7,148 nucleotides of DNA, from contig JAFGOJ010000163.1 of NCBI GenBank assembly GCA_016926575.1, positions 1 to 7,148 on the forward strand, in the 5' to 3' direction. This document shows, piece by piece, positions 1 to 6,465 of the stretch. The notes below the pieces were generated by a model. The model searched no databases, was not told the DNA's origin, and saw only the letters and a list, made by a program, of their open reading frames with translations. A program made the position numbers and the translations under genes. The stretch comes from Anaerolineae bacterium (GTDB taxonomy: Bacteria > Chloroflexota > Anaerolineae > B4-G1 > DUEL01). How positions within the stretch are numbered: the stretch's first letter is position 1; each line of letters starts with the position of its first letter.

Positions 1-561
1 CGCCTTGCGGTCGCGCATAGGCGCCCGCTGCACGATCACCGCCCCCATCGTGCCGAGGATGCTCGCCGGCATCGGCACGAAATAGGGCAGGCTGACGGGC
101 GAGCCGTAGCGCCGCGCGACGACGTAGTGCGCCATCTCGTGAGACAGCAGGATCGCCAGCAGCGCCGCTGCGAAAGGCAATCCAGACAGATACCAGTTCA
201 CGCTGTCCAGGTCGACGTTCGGGGAGAGGCCCGCCAGCATCGTGCTCAGCGCCGTGGCCAAAAAGAGGGCCAGGTTGATCCACCGGCGGCGCGGTTCGGG
301 GCGAATGACCCCTTCCACCGCCAGAATCTGGTGCCCGCCCTCGTCGGTCTCCCACACCATGGCCGTGTACCCCAGCGTCTTGAAGCGCTCCGTCACGCGC
401 TCGAAGGCTGCGTCGGGCTCCTCTCGCAGGCGGCCCAAGAACGCGATGACGCGTTCCGGCCCCTGGCGCACCTCGGTCCGCGCGACGTCCATCACGTCGC
501 GCACCTGCTGTGTTAGCCGCTGTACGACATCATTGTCCGACGATTCTGAAGGCAACGCCAT
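1..561 (-). CDS. Site-2 protease family (peptidase M50) membrane metalloprotease, 3' end beyond window
   Basis: Only the first 187 codons are present; the frame is open through the left edge. The N-terminal 90 or so residues are soluble and charged. A hydrophobic segment follows at about 94-111, then a second that runs into the zinc-binding motif HEMAH (residues 141-145, E142 the presumed catalytic base). After it comes a Pro/Gly-rich stretch (VPMPASILGTMGAV, about 162-175) typical of M50 proteases related to plastid EGY proteins. The family cleaves substrates inside or next to the membrane. The second catalytic motif (the Asp-containing NPDG-type site) should lie in the missing part. ATG at 561-559 is preceded by AAGGAG (567-572 on the plus strand) at 5-nt spacing, which supports this start. 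The substrate is unknown. A mobile element now lies just upstream of the leader. Confidence 0.92.
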   Translation of the reverse strand, partial: MALPSESSDNDVVQRLTQQVRDVMDVARTEVRQGPERVIAFLGRLREEPDAAFERVTERFKTLGYTAMVWETDEGGHQILAVEGVIRPEPRRRWINLALFLATALSTMLAGLSPNVDLDSVNWYLSGLPFAAALLAILLSHEMAHYVVARRYGSPVSLPYFVPMPASILGTMGAVIVQRAPMRDRKA

Positions 562-589
562 ACGCACTCCTTGGACGCCACAAAGTGAT

Positions 590-597
590 GCGAATTA
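590..597. repeat. Target-site duplication, left copy (GCGAATTA)
   Basis: GCGAATTA directly abuts the left end of the palindromic element and is repeated exactly at 764-771 on the other side. The bases outside both copies differ, so the duplication is 8 bp. This is the footprint expected of a transposition event. Confidence 0.85.
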
Positions 598-763
598 GTA
601 ACTGCTCAGGCTGTGCGCCTGGCAGTTACCCGCCTGGCGCGCCGAAGGAAGAAGATGGGGGTTTTGCGGGCGGTTTTGCGGGCGGCTTCGCCGCCCGCAA
701 AACCCCCACTCCCCCTCTTTCGCGGCGAAGTGAGATAACTGCAAAGCGTAGCTGAGCAGTTAC
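598..763. mobile_element. 166-bp MITE-like palindromic element, non-autonomous
   Basis: The ends are a perfect 12-bp inverted repeat, GTAACTGCTCAG (598-609) and CTGAGCAGTTAC (752-763). The element is flanked by an exact 8-bp direct repeat. Each end also has an internal GCAGTTA-type repeat, so each tip can fold on itself. The centre is a long GC-rich hairpin. No credible gene lies inside, so it must depend on a transposase made elsewhere. A second copy begins at 7063. Known family rule: IS66 elements typically begin with GTAA and make 8-bp duplications, so an IS66-type transposase is the best guess. A REP/BIME-like origin is less likely because of the target duplication. Confidence 0.85.
657..707. 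repeat. Central hairpin of the element with a 12-bp tandem duplication
   Basis: The inner stem pairs 674-686 with 690-702 around a TTC loop (687-689). GGGGG at 657-661 pairs with CCCCC at 703-707. Between them the 12-mer TTTTGCGGGCGG occurs twice in tandem (662-673 and 674-685), while the right arm has only one complement, so one unit must bulge out. The copy at 7063 has a single unit and would form an uninterrupted 18-bp stem. As RNA this would be a very stable structure in transcripts that cross the element. Confidence 0.85.
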
Positions 764-771
764 GCGAATTA
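764..771. repeat. Target-site duplication, right copy (GCGAATTA)
   Basis: Exact repeat of 590-597, abutting the right terminal inverted repeat. Its last four bases (ATTA) are also part of the minus-strand -10 motif at 768-773. Confidence 0.85.
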
Positions 772-773
772 TA
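768..773 (-). promoter_or_regulatory. Putative -10 element of the site-2 protease promoter, displaced by the insertion
   Basis: The minus strand reads TATAAT here, a perfect sigma-70-type -10 hexamer facing the M50 gene. No good -35 is seen at 16-18 bp, so the call rests on the -10 alone. If the element and one duplication copy are removed, this hexamer would lie about 30 bp upstream of the M50 ATG, which is normal promoter geometry. In the present sequence it is about 200 bp away, with the hairpin element in between. Confidence 0.4.
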
Positions 774-819
774 CCTCAAGTCAACCCGGAAGGCGAACCT
801 CGCCCTAAATCCCGTTTCG

Positions 820-828
820 TGATACAAT
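820..828 (+). promoter_or_regulatory. Extended -10 promoter for the isoaspartyl peptidase gene
   Basis: TGATACAAT fits the extended -10 pattern (TGn followed by TACAAT, one mismatch from TATAAT). No strong -35 is present, which extended -10 promoters tolerate. Transcription would begin near 835 and leave a leader of about 55 nt before the ATG at 891. Confidence 0.45.
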
Positions 829-875
829 CACCGCGCACCGCAGGCCCCAACGCGCTCCTTACGACATTCCGATAC

Positions 876-882
876 GAGGTGA
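876..882 (+). promoter_or_regulatory. Ribosome binding site fixing the start at 891
   Basis: GAGGTGA is complementary to the 3' end of 16S rRNA and lies 8 nt before ATG 891. This selects 891 over the in-frame ATG at 819. The latter overlaps the promoter and would add 24 residues without family resemblance. Confidence 0.75.
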
Positions 883-890
883 AAGGCAAG

Positions 891-1805
891 ATGAATGCTC
901 CTTCTTCTCCGCTCCTGGTCGTCCACGGCGGCGCGTGGGAGATTCCCCCGCAGGATCATCCGGCACACATCGCCGGCTGCCGCCAGGCAGCCGAGGCCGG
1001 GTGGGCCATCCTGGCGCGCGGCGGGCCGGCCCTGGAGGCCGTGGAGGCCGCCGTCCGCCAGATGGAAGACGATCCCACCTTCGACGCCGGGCGCGGCTCC
1101 TTCCTCAACACTGCCGGCGAAGTCGAACTGGACGCCATCATCATGGACGGCAGCACTCTGAATTTGGGGGCGGTCGCCGCGGTGCAGCACATCCAGCACC
1201 CGGTCTCCCTGGCCCGGCTGGTGATGACCGAGAGCGCGCACGCCTTTCTGGCCGGTCGCGGCGCGGAAGCGTTCGCCCGCGCGCACGGCGTCCCCGAATG
1301 CCCGCCAGACGCGCTGTTGGTGGGGCGGGAGTTGAAGCGCTGGCACGACCTGCAGGCAGGCGCGGGGCCGCAGCCGGCGGACTACTTCCACCCGGCCGAT
1401 ACCGTCGGCGCGGTGGCACTGGACCGGGCGGGGAACCTGGCGGCGGCAACGTCCACCGGCGGCACGCCGAACAAGCTTCCCGGCCGCGTGGGCGATTCGC
1501 CCCTGGTCGGCAGCGGTGCTTACGCCGACAACCGCTCGGCGGCGGTGTCGGCGACCGGTGTGGGGGAGGCGCTGATGAAGGTGGTCATCAGCAAGACCGC
1601 GTGCGATCTGGTCGAACGCGGGGCCACGCCACAAGAAGCCGCCGATGCGGTCATCGCCACGCTGGCGGAGCGCACCGGCGGCTACGGCGGCGTCATCGTC
1701 GTCGACCCACTGGGCCGCTACGGCATCGCCCACAACACCTCGTACATCGCCCACGCCGTGGTCAGCGCAGGCGGGCACGTCGAGGTGGGCATCCGCCGCA
1801 GGTAA
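891..1805 (+). CDS. Isoaspartyl peptidase / plant-type L-asparaginase (Ntn hydrolase, family T2)
   Basis: A 304-residue protein, close to the usual family length. The family removes isoaspartyl residues from damaged peptides and hydrolyses L-asparagine to aspartate and ammonia in the cytoplasm. The precursor cleaves itself just before a threonine that becomes the N-terminal nucleophile of the beta subunit. Visible hallmarks are VHGGAW (11-16), DAGRGSFLNTAGEVELDA (65-82), the cleavage site DTVGAVALD with catalytic T171 (170-178), STGGTPNKLPGRVGDSPLVG (188-207) and ATGVGE (221-226). No signal peptide is seen. It is transcribed alone, away from the M50 protease gene and towards the PHP gene, whose stop codon is 18 bp beyond its own. 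Whether peptidase or asparaginase activity dominates cannot be read from the sequence. Confidence 0.95.
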   Translation: MNAPSSPLLVVHGGAWEIPPQDHPAHIAGCRQAAEAGWAILARGGPALEAVEAAVRQMEDDPTFDAGRGSFLNTAGEVELDAIIMDGSTLNLGAVAAVQHIQHPVSLARLVMTESAHAFLAGRGAEAFARAHGVPECPPDALLVGRELKRWHDLQAGAGPQPADYFHPADTVGAVALDRAGNLAAATSTGGTPNKLPGRVGDSPLVGSGAYADNRSAAVSATGVGEALMKVVISKTACDLVERGATPQEAADAVIATLAERTGGYGGVIVVDPLGRYGIAHNTSYIAHAVVSAGGHVEVGIRRR

Positions 1806-1823
1806 AGCGCCACAGGCGCGCGC

Positions 1824-3557
1824 CTACTCCTCTGCCTCTAACCCCACCAACTCGGTCCAGTCGCTGTGAATGCCATCGTCGGTAACGCCGTAATACACGC
1901 GCGCCTTTCCCGCGTCCATCTGCACCAGATCGTAGCGCGATTGCCCGGCGTGCTCGCGTTTGCGGGCGACGGCGATATCTCCCACCCATTCTATCTTCTT
2001 GGGATCGACGGGGTGGTCTTCCACCTGAGTAATGGCGTAGTGCCACAGCTTGCGGGCCGATTTGCGGGTGACGTTTTTGACCACGTTGCCGTTGCGCAAG
2101 TCGCGCATCGTGTGGTACAGCGTGCCCTGGCGTTCTTCCGTGTCGACGATTTCGACCCCGGTGCGGGGCGGTTCGACGCGGCCGTGCGTCTGCTCGGGCA
2201 GTTCCTCTTGCACGGGCGATTCGACGTGTTCCACCGGCGATTCCGGCGCCTGTGAATGCAGCACGAGATTGACGATCTCGTCGCGCACCGCCAGCCCCGT
2301 TTCCGACTCGCTGCGGATGTAGACCTTGTTGTCGTCGATGGCGTAGGGAGGGTCTTCGCCACGGGGCACGGTGACACGCACGATGCGTTTGCCCTGGCTG
2401 TCCTGCGCGTCGGCTTTGACCTCCAGCGGCGGGGTGATGCGCTGCGAGACCTCCGTCTGGATGGCGTCGATGACCTGGCGCGGGTTACCCACGCCGATGG
2501 GGGGTTCTTTGAGGTCGGCGCTCAAGCCGACGTAGAGCGTGCCACCGTTGGTGTTGGCAAAAGCGCAGATGTCGCACAGGATGGCGTAGAGGTGCCCCCC
2601 ACGGCGGCTGTGGCGAGAATGGAAGTCCTGGACGAACGTCGCGCCCTCTTCTCGCGCGGACTGCACGTAATCGTAGGGCGCTTTCTCGGCGTGCCGGTAC
2701 GGCCGTGTGCGCGCGAAATCGTCGCTCAGGAACACTTCGCGCAGCGCGGCGAAGGTCATATCCGGCAGCATCACCTCGGTGACCCGGTCCCCCACTCCCA
2801 GGCGGTGGCGGTCCTTGGGGTCACGTTCCAGTTGGTGCGCGTCTGAGCCCTGGATGCAGCGCATACGGCGCGCGTATTCGGGCTTGGAGCCGTCGAAGAA
2901 GCGGGCCGTCGTGCGCACGTCCCGCTTGTCCAGGTCGGTCACCTCCAACGCGTGCAAGTGCACGTCTTGGGTGTACGCAATCCGCGTCTGCCCGCCAAAG
3001 TCGAAACCGCGCATCGCTACGCCGTTGTTCGAATTGGCGTGCGCTGCAATCACAATACCGCCCGCCTCGGAGATCGTCCGGTACGCCGTGAGAACGTCGT
3101 TGGTCGCGCCAACCTCGACACTGCCGGTGTCCAATTTGTCCACCGGGATGTTCAATTTACGCAACAGAAACTCAATTTCCCGCACGTCCATATCCGGGTC
3201 GAAAATTCCCAGAATGTGAAATCCAAACGTGGCCGTGAACTCGAATCCGGGAAGGACCAACACCTTCTCCCGCAAGCGGCGGTACTCCGCCAACGTCTTT
3301 TGTTCTTCGCTCCGCAGCCGCGAAAGCTGCTCCAACACTTCCAATTGGTGAATTTCCTCTGTCATCTTGCGGTAACCCGCCACCGTATTGTGATCGGTGA
3401 AAGCGATGGCATCCAGGCCCCGGCTCTCCGCTTGACGCAGAATGTCCAAATAAGAGACACCGGGTTGATGGTAGTCGGCAGAGGCGGGCGTGTGCAAATG
3501 TAAATCGACCCGCCGCCACTGCATCGTCGGTTTGCGTTTCTTTCTCTTCCTAACCAT
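1824..3557 (-). CDS. PHP-domain phosphoesterase fused to an AlbA_2 (Schlafen-type) domain
   Basis: A 577-residue protein. Residues 12-290 are a PHP domain with a nearly complete metal-binding set: DLHLH (H20, H22), TDHNT (D55, H56), E106, H114, AAH (H173) and GSDAH (D239, H241). This resembles YciV/TrpH-type nucleases and phosphoesterases. A helical, charged insertion (about 60-98) separates the second and third motifs. Residues about 300-433 resemble AlbA_2 (CAFANTNGGTLYVGL at 331-345, RITPPLEV at 373-380, KVYIRSES at 411-418). The EFK motif usual at the start of AlbA_2 is not evident. A Pro/Glu-rich linker (about 435-470) leads to an unrecognised C-terminal domain (about 475-577). ATG 3557 has a poor ribosome site but starts 1 nt after the response regulator stop, which suggests translational coupling; M12 is an alternative start. 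A nucleic-acid or nucleotide substrate is inferred. Confidence 0.88.
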   Translation of the reverse strand: MVRKRKKRKPTMQWRRVDLHLHTPASADYHQPGVSYLDILRQAESRGLDAIAFTDHNTVAGYRKMTEEIHQLEVLEQLSRLRSEEQKTLAEYRRLREKVLVLPGFEFTATFGFHILGIFDPDMDVREIEFLLRKLNIPVDKLDTGSVEVGATNDVLTAYRTISEAGGIVIAAHANSNNGVAMRGFDFGGQTRIAYTQDVHLHALEVTDLDKRDVRTTARFFDGSKPEYARRMRCIQGSDAHQLERDPKDRHRLGVGDRVTEVMLPDMTFAALREVFLSDDFARTRPYRHAEKAPYDYVQSAREEGATFVQDFHSRHSRRGGHLYAILCDICAFANTNGGTLYVGLSADLKEPPIGVGNPRQVIDAIQTEVSQRITPPLEVKADAQDSQGKRIVRVTVPRGEDPPYAIDDNKVYIRSESETGLAVRDEIVNLVLHSQAPESPVEHVESPVQEELPEQTHGRVEPPRTGVEIVDTEERQGTLYHTMRDLRNGNVVKNVTRKSARKLWHYAITQVEDHPVDPKKIEWVGDIAVARKREHAGQSRYDLVQMDAGKARVYYGVTDDGIHSDWTELVGLEAEE

Positions 3558-3558
3558 G

Positions 3559-3912
3559 TTAACTCAGCAAGGCCGTCACGAGTTGCGTCATTTGGCTCGG
3601 CAGGAACGGCTTGACGACGAACTCTGTCGCGCCGGCCTTCATGCACTCCTCCTTTACATCCATACCGGACGTCATCACGACGGGGATGGTAGCCAGGGTG
3701 TCGTCCTGCCGCATCTCACGCATCAGCCCCATCGTATCTTTTCCCTGCAAGTGTACGTCCAACAACACCACGTCGGGGTGCGCCTCCTGTACGGCAGACA
3801 TCACCTCCTCATACTTTGCAACCACGTCGACGACGAAGCCTTCCAGCTCGAAGAGCGTCTTCAGCAGCCGCCCCATCTCTTGATCGTCATCTATCACGAC
3901 TATTTTTCTCAT
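3559..3912 (-). CDS. Single-domain (CheY-like) response regulator
   Basis: A 117-residue protein made only of a receiver domain. It shows the acidic pocket D8-D9-D10, phospho-acceptor D52 (LLDVHL), switch threonine T81 (MTSG) and conserved K101 before P102 (KPF). All residues needed for phosphorylation are present, but there is no DNA-binding or enzymatic output domain, so it must act through a partner protein. ATG 3912 follows AAGGAG (3918-3923) at 5-nt spacing. Its stop is 1 nt before the start of the PHP-AlbA_2 gene, so that protein is the obvious candidate partner. Lon lies 78 nt upstream, separated by a hairpin. No histidine kinase is encoded in the window. Confidence 0.95.
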   Translation of the reverse strand: MRKIVVIDDDQEMGRLLKTLFELEGFVVDVVAKYEEVMSAVQEAHPDVVLLDVHLQGKDTMGLMREMRQDDTLATIPVVMTSGMDVKEECMKAGATEFVVKPFLPSQMTQLVTALLS

Positions 3913-3939
3913 TCAATCTCCTTTCTTCACAACACTGAC

Positions 3940-3972
3940 CCTTCCCGGAAGCCGGTTGAGCTTCCGGGAAGG
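3940..3972 (-). terminator. 13-bp hairpin between lon and the response regulator; attenuator, processing site or weak terminator
   Basis: A perfect inverted repeat of 13 bp (3940-3952 with 3960-3972, core CTTCCCGGAAGC) surrounds a 7-nt loop. In the transcript it comes about 18 nt after the lon stop and about 27 nt before the response regulator ATG. No U-run follows it, so it is not a standard intrinsic terminator. It may lower read-through, or protect or define the 3' end of the hsp20-lon message. Confidence 0.6.
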
Positions 3973-3990
3973 CGGTTGTCCTATGCCGCC

Positions 3991-6465
3991 CTAGAGGTTT
4001 TCCAGGGCCGATGTAAACACTTCCTCGACCTGTTCGACCAGCACGAACTCCAACGACTTCCGCACGTCGCTGGGCAAGTCCTTCAGGTCCTCTTCGTTGC
4101 GTTTGGGCAAAATCACCTTCTTCAACCCCGCGCGGTGGGCGGCCAGCACTTTCTCCTTGATTCCGCCGACGGGCAAGACCTGCCCGCGCAGGGTGATTTC
4201 GCCCGTCATCCCCACGTCGGCGCGAACGTGTCGCCCCGTCAGCAGAGAGACCAGCGCCGTTGCCATCGTCACGCCGGCGGATGGGCCATCCTTCGGGATC
4301 GCGCCCGCCGGCACATGCAGGTGGATGTCGTTCTTCTCGAAGAAATCGATGGGAATCGACAGGACATCCGCCTTCGAGCGCACGTAGCTCAGCGCAGCCT
4401 GAGCCGACTCCTTCATCACCTCTCCCAACTGGCCCGTCACCTGGAAGCCCTTTTGGCCGGGCATACGGGTGGCCTCGAAGAACTGAATGTCGCCGCCGGC
4501 CGAAGTCCACCCCAACCCAGTCGCCACGCCGGGGATCTGAGTGCGCAGCGCGGTCTCCGGGAAGAAGCGCTGCCGTCCCAGATAGCCCGGAACGTCCCGC
4601 TCGGTGATGCGGTTGCGCTTCTTGCCCTTATTCTCTGCGATGGACGTGGCCACCTTGCGGCACACGCGTCCGATCTGGCGCTCCAGGTTGCGCACGCCGG
4701 CCTCGTGGGTGTACTCGCGGATCATGCGCTTGAGAGCCCCGTCGGTGAACGTGACCTCGTCATGGAGCAGGCCGTTCTCCCGGCGCTGGCGCGGTACCAG
4801 ATACCCCTGCGCGATCCGCACCTTCTCCGCCTCGGTGTAACCGGAAAGCTCCAAAATCTCCATACGGTCCCGCAGCGGAGCGGGGATGGGATAAAGCAGG
4901 TTGGCCGTGGTGATGAACATCACCTGGGAAAGGTCGAACGGGACGTCCAGGTAGTGGTCGCGGAACTCACGGTTCTGCTCGGGATCGAGCACTTCCAGGA
5001 GCGCCGAGGCGGGGTCGCCGCGGAAGTCCGCTCCGATCTTGTCCACCTCGTCCAGCATGAACACCGGGTTATTGCTTTCGACGCGCCGGAGGGCCTGCAT
5101 GATGCGTCCGGGCAGTGCGCCGATGTAGGTGCGCCGGTGGCCGCGGATTTCGGCCTCGTCGCGCATCCCGCCCAGCGACTGGCGCACGAACTCGCGCCCC
5201 AGCGCGCGGGCAATGGACTGGCCCAGGCTGGTCTTGCCGGTGCCCGGCGGGCCGACGAAGCACAGAATGACGCCCTCGCGCTCGCGGCGGATGCGGTCGG
5301 TCACCTCCTCCTGGTCGCGCGCTTCCTGGCGCTCGCTCTTCAACTTGCGCACCGCCAGGTACTCCAGGATGCGTTCCTTGACCTCCTCCAGGTCGTAGTG
5401 GTCCTCGTCCAGCACCTCGCGGGCGTGGGCGATGTCCAGGTTGTCCTCCGTTTCCGCACTCCAGGGCAGGCTGGTCAGCCAATCGAGGTAGGTGCGGATG
5501 ACGCCGTACTCGGCGGCGGCGGTGGGCAGCTTGCTGAGGCGGTCCAGTTCGCGGCGCGCCTCCTTCTCTGCCTCTTCGGGCATTCCGGCCGCGTCGATCC
5601 TCTTGCGGAACTCCTCCACTTCCATCTGCTGCTCGTTGGCCTCGCCCAGTTCTTTCTGGATGGCCTTCATCTGCTCGCGCAGGAAGTACTCGCGCTGCGT
5701 CTTCTCCAGTTCCGATTGGGCCTCCGACTGAATCTTGCGGCCCAATTCGACCACTTCCAACTCCTTGGTCAGCAGGGCCAGCAGCAAGTGCAGCTTGTCG
5801 CGGGTGCTATCCAGCTCCAGCATCCGCTGCGCGTTGTCCAGGTCGATGCGCACGTGAGTGGAGATAGCATAGGCCAGTTGGAGCGGGTTCTCGACGTTGA
5901 GGGCCATCATCATCAACTCTTCCGGCACGGCTGGCAGCAGCTCGCCCAGGCGGCGGAAAATGTTGACGATGGAACGCTGCAACGCCTTGACCTCGACCGT
6001 CTCTTCGACGATTTCCGGGATTTCCCGCACGCGGGCCATCAGATAAGGCTCCGTCGCCACGATCTCCTCGATGCGGATGCGGCGCAGGCCCTGCATGATC
6101 AGCGTAATCGTCTCATCGGGTGCTTTGAAAAGGCGATGCACGCTGGCGAAGGTGCCGATGTCGTACACGTCCCCCGGGCCAGGTTCCAACATCTCCGGGT
6201 CCTTGCTCGACACCAGGCCGATCAGCCGGTTGCCGACCACAGCGTCGTCGACCAGCTTGATCGAGCGCGTCTGTCCCACGCGAATGGGCACAGCCGTCAG
6301 CGGATAGACCACCAATCCACGCAGGGGCAGGATGGGCAGCACCTCGGGAATCGCCATCTCGTCCAGCGTCCCCTCCGACTGGGCGTCCCCCTGATCCAAG
6401 CGTGCGAAGGCCGGGATGTTCAGTTGCTTCAAGAAATCTCCAAAATCTATTATATCGTCTCTCAC
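3991..6465 (-). CDS. lon: ATP-dependent endopeptidase Lon
   Basis: Cytoplasmic AAA+ serine protease that unfolds and degrades damaged and regulatory proteins. With the GTG at 6465 it has 824 residues. In that numbering the N-terminal substrate-recognition domain begins at about 39 (IPEVLPILPLRG), and a helical coiled region covers about 242-312. Walker A is GPPGTGKT (405-412), Walker B ends in D472-E473 and sensor 1 is N522. The protease domain carries the catalytic dyad S729 (KDGPSAG) and K772 (GGIKEK). All motifs are intact. The start is uncertain. GTG 6465 overlaps the hsp20 stop by 4 nt and has GGAG 5 nt upstream; TTG 6432 also has GGAG at 5 nt; ATG 6357 gives 788 residues, close to E. 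coli Lon (784), but a poorly placed ribosome site. The open frame continues further upstream but only inside hsp20. Confidence 0.96.
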   Translation of the reverse strand: MRDDIIDFGDFLKQLNIPAFARLDQGDAQSEGTLDEMAIPEVLPILPLRGLVVYPLTAVPIRVGQTRSIKLVDDAVVGNRLIGLVSSKDPEMLEPGPGDVYDIGTFASVHRLFKAPDETITLIMQGLRRIRIEEIVATEPYLMARVREIPEIVEETVEVKALQRSIVNIFRRLGELLPAVPEELMMMALNVENPLQLAYAISTHVRIDLDNAQRMLELDSTRDKLHLLLALLTKELEVVELGRKIQSEAQSELEKTQREYFLREQMKAIQKELGEANEQQMEVEEFRKRIDAAGMPEEAEKEARRELDRLSKLPTAAAEYGVIRTYLDWLTSLPWSAETEDNLDIAHAREVLDEDHYDLEEVKERILEYLAVRKLKSERQEARDQEEVTDRIRREREGVILCFVGPPGTGKTSLGQSIARALGREFVRQSLGGMRDEAEIRGHRRTYIGALPGRIMQALRRVESNNPVFMLDEVDKIGADFRGDPASALLEVLDPEQNREFRDHYLDVPFDLSQVMFITTANLLYPIPAPLRDRMEILELSGYTEAEKVRIAQGYLVPRQRRENGLLHDEVTFTDGALKRMIREYTHEAGVRNLERQIGRVCRKVATSIAENKGKKRNRITERDVPGYLGRQRFFPETALRTQIPGVATGLGWTSAGGDIQFFEATRMPGQKGFQVTGQLGEVMKESAQAALSYVRSKADVLSIPIDFFEKNDIHLHVPAGAIPKDGPSAGVTMATALVSLLTGRHVRADVGMTGEITLRGQVLPVGGIKEKVLAAHRAGLKKVILPKRNEEDLKDLPSDVRKSLEFVLVEQVEEVFTSALENL
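6449..6454 (-). promoter_or_regulatory. Possible internal -10 element before lon
   Basis: The minus strand reads TATAAT in an AT-rich patch just after the hsp20 stop. There is no matching -35 or TGn extension. If used, transcription would start near 6442, which would exclude GTG 6465 and favour ATG 6357 as the lon start for that transcript. It could equally be chance. Confidence 0.2.

Noticed and set aside
127..755. Several plus-strand frames of 80-130 codons across the M50 gene and the mobile element
   Set aside because: They are shadows of the minus-strand M50 protease gene, or translate the palindromic element into repetitive Gly/Ala/Arg sequence.
598..763. CRISPR array or REP/BIME explanation for the palindromic repeats
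   Set aside because: There are only two distant copies with no regular spacers, and the exact 8-bp flanking duplication points to transposition.
606..827. A 73-codon minus-strand frame across the element
   Set aside because: It consists mainly of the translated hairpin repeat, with no family resemblance and no ribosome site seen.
1814..1825. Palindrome AGGCGCGCGCCT between the converging peptidase and PHP genes, considered as a bidirectional terminator
   Set aside because: It has no loop and no T-run on either side, and it overlaps the PHP stop codon; GC-rich chance is sufficient.
828..1885. Long open frames of about 316 codons antisense to, and in another frame of, the isoaspartyl peptidase gene
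   Set aside because: Both are Arg/Gly-rich low-complexity products of high-GC codon bias. The frame at 891-1805 has all family motifs and a good ribosome site.
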